Of a stretch of DNA of 6,804 nucleotides, positions 5,082-6,804 are shown one piece after another. The stretch is from Ruminococcaceae bacterium UBA1691. Lineage in GTDB: Bacteria; Bacillota; Clostridia; Oscillospirales; Acutalibacteraceae. Where the stretch lies: contig DCJV01000094.1 in NCBI GenBank assembly GCA_002320555.1, positions 5,540 through 12,343 on the forward strand, written 5' to 3'. Positions within the stretch are counted from its first letter, which is position 1, and each line of letters opens with the position of its first letter. Under the pieces are notes generated by a model. The model was not told the DNA's origin. It saw nothing but the letters and a program-made list of their open reading frames with translations, and did not search any database. The position numbers and the translations under genes are program-made.

Positions 5082-5669
5082 CTAGCGGGGTTCCGCGAAC
5101 TGGATCCCGTCGATGATTTCCCGAATTTTTCGGGTAACATATTGATAGACGCGCTCTCCAAGCTGAATGAGGGCGGCATCATGCTCCTCCCCGCACAGCA
5201 TGGCAAAGGTCATGCCGATGTTTTCATCTGTTTTTCCGCTGTGCCGCAACGCCAGATAATAAAAGCTGAAGGCAGCACCGTTGGAAATCGTATCGTAAAA
5301 GCCGGGATCGTCCTCGATCAGCTTATCATACAGGGCGTCGACTGCGGTGGTGGCAAGCAGAGGTGTGGGTGTGTAGAGATGCAGGCAGGATTCCGCCGTG
5401 AAAATCAGCAGAATCCGGATCTGACACATGATCTCGGCGGAGGGAAGCGGATCACCCAGCAGGCGGATCAAATCGAGGCTGTCCGCATCTGCGGAGTCAG
5501 GGGCAAGGGCGGCCAGCCGGATGCCGAGCTGTTTGGCGCGCTCTGAGTTTCCATTGAGCCGCTGCCGCTTCATCTCCTGCGCAAGCGCCTGTACCTCAGC
5601 GCCATCGGAAACGTCTGACGACTCCTTCACGCCGAAAATTTTCATATCGCTGTCGTCAAAGGTGTTCAT
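5082..5669 (-). CDS. Conserved-looking hypothetical protein, 195 aa, mostly helical
   Basis: I do not recognise this family. The protein has a polar, acidic first part (residues 1-27, DDSD...SSDVSDGAE) and then a helix AEVQALAQEMKRQRLNGNSERAKQLGIRLAALAP (24-57) that resembles a tetratricopeptide-like helical hairpin. The predicted core contains RILLIFTAESCLHLYTPTPLLATTAVDALYDKLIEDDPGFYD (85-126) and AAFSFYYLALRHSGKTDENIGMTFAMLCG (132-160). It ends with a basic-amphipathic helix LGERVYQYVTRKIREII (170-186). There is no signal peptide and no convincing membrane helix, so it should be cytoplasmic. ATG at 5669 has a weak AGGGA (5675-5679) five bases upstream; a later ATG at codon 9 has no ribosome site. 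The gene lies 59 bases after the PHP phosphoesterase gene with no promoter or terminator seen between them, so the two are probably co-transcribed and end at the shared terminator near 4984. A functional link to the phosphoesterase is inference only. Confidence 0.82.
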   Translation of the reverse strand: MNTFDDSDMKIFGVKESSDVSDGAEVQALAQEMKRQRLNGNSERAKQLGIRLAALAPDSADADSLDLIRLLGDPLPSAEIMCQIRILLIFTAESCLHLYTPTPLLATTAVDALYDKLIEDDPGFYDTISNGAAFSFYYLALRHSGKTDENIGMTFAMLCGEEHDAALIQLGERVYQYVTRKIREIIDGIQFAEPR

Positions 5670-5728
5670 AGTTGTCCCTGCCTTTCGCAGAAATTAAGCG
5701 GCGGCGGGATGAGGAGGTGTTCAGCAGC

Positions 5729-6610
5729 TTACACCGCTGTTTCCGCCGCTATGGCCGCCTTTTTTTGCAGGCGGCGTTGCTTTGCCTTATAGCTGAGCAG
5801 CTCGGCAATCTGCTCGTCCGGTGTGATGTATTCTCCAAGAGTCGTCAGGCGGGAATTATACATTCCGTGGAAATCGCTGCCGCCAGTCATCAGAAGATTA
5901 TGGGATCGGGCTGTTTGTTGCAGGCGGGATACGGTCGCCTCATCAGCGGTAGGGTGCCAGACCTCCACACCATCGAGCCCCAGCGCAATCAGTTCATCCA
6001 GCAGCTCAAAGCTGTTATAAAAGGCGGGATGCGCGAGCACGGCGATGCCACCCGCCTCATGAATGGCTTCCAGTACCTCCCGGATATCCGGGAACGAGGG
6101 CTCCACGCTGATGCAGCGCGGGCTGTCGGAAGAAAACAGCTCATGGTAGAGCTCACCGAAAATCGTGGAGGTATAACCACATTCCATCAGGGCATGGGCA
6201 ATGTGCTGCTTAAAGATATTGGTTGAGCCGGATGCGCATTTCAGGACGAATTCTGGTGTGATCGGAAACCGTTTGGCAGCCTTGAGAATCATATATTGTC
6301 CCGCTTTTCTTCGGGAGAGTGAATTGCGGCGGCACAGCCCCTCCAGACGGTCGGGACTGTCGCTGAGATAGCAGAGCAGATGCGCTCTGCGGTTTTCACG
6401 CTTCGAATCAATGCAGGAAAATTCCACGCCGGGAATCACCTGGACGCCATGCCGCTCGCCGATGACCTTGCCACGGACCGTGCCGGCGAGGCAATCGTGG
6501 TCGGTAATGGCAATGGTTTCCACCTTTAGCTTTTTGGCAAGCAGAATCAAATCCTCAATGCCGAGAGAACCATCTGAAAGCCTGGTATGACAATGTAAAT
6601 CTCCACCCAA
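5729..6610 (-). CDS. PHP-domain metal-dependent phosphoesterase (RNase AM/YciV-like)
   Basis: This 293-aa protein carries the full set of metal ligands of a PHP (polymerase and histidinol phosphatase) domain. Numbered from the TTG start they are DLHCHTRLSDG (His6, His8, Asp13), ITDHDC (Asp37, His38), PGVEFS (Glu63), AHLLCY (His77), AHPAFYN (His194) and GGSDFHG (Asp246, His248). The arrangement with a helical insertion at about residues 85-180 matches the YciV/TrpH family, whose studied members remove phosphates from 3',5'-nucleoside bisphosphates or degrade short RNA 5' ends. The exact substrate cannot be read here. An alternative GTG start at 6640 would add ten residues. TTG at 6610 is preferred because AAAGGAAG (6617-6624) is at the right spacing and the family usually begins only a few residues before DLHCH. 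The C-terminal tail is basic (KAKQRRLQKK) and possibly binds nucleic acid. It is the first gene of a two-gene operon with a promoter near 6677-6705. Confidence 0.92.
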   Translation of the reverse strand: MGGDLHCHTRLSDGSLGIEDLILLAKKLKVETIAITDHDCLAGTVRGKVIGERHGVQVIPGVEFSCIDSKRENRRAHLLCYLSDSPDRLEGLCRRNSLSRRKAGQYMILKAAKRFPITPEFVLKCASGSTNIFKQHIAHALMECGYTSTIFGELYHELFSSDSPRCISVEPSFPDIREVLEAIHEAGGIAVLAHPAFYNSFELLDELIALGLDGVEVWHPTADEATVSRLQQTARSHNLLMTGGSDFHGMYNSRLTTLGEYITPDEQIAELLSYKAKQRRLQKKAAIAAETAV

Positions 6611-6676
6611 GATAATCTTCCTTTCACATGCAGACAGCACAGTGAGCCCAATTTTATTTTTCTTCTATTCCTCTTT

Positions 6677-6705
6677 ATTATACGCCCTTTTTTCGAACGA
6701 TGCAA
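6677..6705 (-). promoter_or_regulatory. SigA-type promoter of the PHP phosphoesterase operon
   Basis: On the minus strand a perfect TATAAT (6677-6682) lies 17 bases after TTGCAT (6700-6705, 3 of 6 to TTGACA). Transcription would start near 6670, about 60 bases before the TTG start. The spacer includes TTCGAA. Confidence 0.7.
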
Positions 6706-6749
6706 GGGCGGCGGCGGGCGTTATTTTGTAAAAAAGATTCGGATTTCCC

Positions 6750-6782
6750 AAAAAGGCGCGCATGGCTTTCTCATGCGCGCCT
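6750..6782 (-). terminator. Intrinsic terminator of a gene to the right of the window
   Basis: AGGCGCGCATG (6754-6764) and CATGCGCGCCT (6772-6782) form a perfect 11-base-pair stem with a 7-base loop. On the minus strand it is followed by a run of five T (6750-6754). The gene it would terminate lies beyond the right edge. The 6783-6804 tail shows no coding evidence. Confidence 0.88.
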
Positions 6783-6804
6783 CAGACTGTAGACAAACCT
6801 ATTC

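Noticed and set aside
4624..5085. A plus-strand open frame running through the intergenic hairpins
   Set aside because: It starts inside the transporter in another frame and passes through several inverted repeats and the terminator, with no recognisable protein features.
1..6804. CRISPR arrays, insertion sequences, tRNA or rRNA genes, toxin-antitoxin pairs
   Set aside because: No regularly spaced direct repeats, transposase motifs, terminal repeats or structured RNA gene signatures were found on either strand.

Overview
The window reads as chromosomal DNA from a moderately GC-rich Gram-positive anaerobe, most likely of the class Clostridia. The grounds are strong AGGAGG-type ribosome binding sites, SigA-like promoters with 17-base spacers, short U-tailed intrinsic terminators, a TPP riboswitch with a terminator, and a sigI-rsgI operon, which is a Firmicutes regulatory pair. 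No phage, transposon, CRISPR or tRNA/rRNA signal was seen, so this looks like a core or housekeeping stretch rather than an accessory island. Genus or species cannot be told from the sequence alone.

Layout. (1) Bases 1-630, minus strand: a thiamine-related operon. A consensus promoter (602-630) drives a leader that holds a TPP riboswitch (about 496-590) and an intrinsic terminator (457-481). Then come a 98-aa MTH1187/YkoF-type thiamine-binding protein (117-413) and the start of an ABC transporter permease that runs off the left edge. (2) Bases 686-3173, plus strand: the sigI-rsgI operon. It has a SigA-type promoter (751-779), a candidate SigI-type promoter for autoregulation (686-713), sigI (831-1532), rsgI overlapping it by 4 bases (1529-3118), and a strong terminator (3144-3173). 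(3) Bases 3257-4774, plus strand: a 12-TM major facilitator of the sugar-transporter-like SLC45/GPH type with its own promoter and a 17-base inverted repeat in its leader. (4) Bases 4775-5081: a convergent intergenic region with four consecutive inverted repeats, the last a bidirectional terminator. (5) Bases 5082-6705, minus strand: an operon with a PHP-domain phosphoesterase (5729-6610) followed by a 195-aa protein I do not recognise (5082-5669). (6) Bases 6750-6782: a terminator for a minus-strand gene beyond the right edge.

How the parts work together. The thiamine operon should be shut off when TPP is plentiful. SigI is expected to be held at the membrane by RsgI and released when RsgI's outer domain is processed or senses a signal. 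Here the outer part carries the conserved Asn-Pro cleavage-type motif and then three divergent beta-rich repeats instead of a recognisable carbohydrate-binding or PA14 domain. This three-repeat sensor, the candidate SigI promoter and the hairpin-packed intergenic region are the points most worth a second look.
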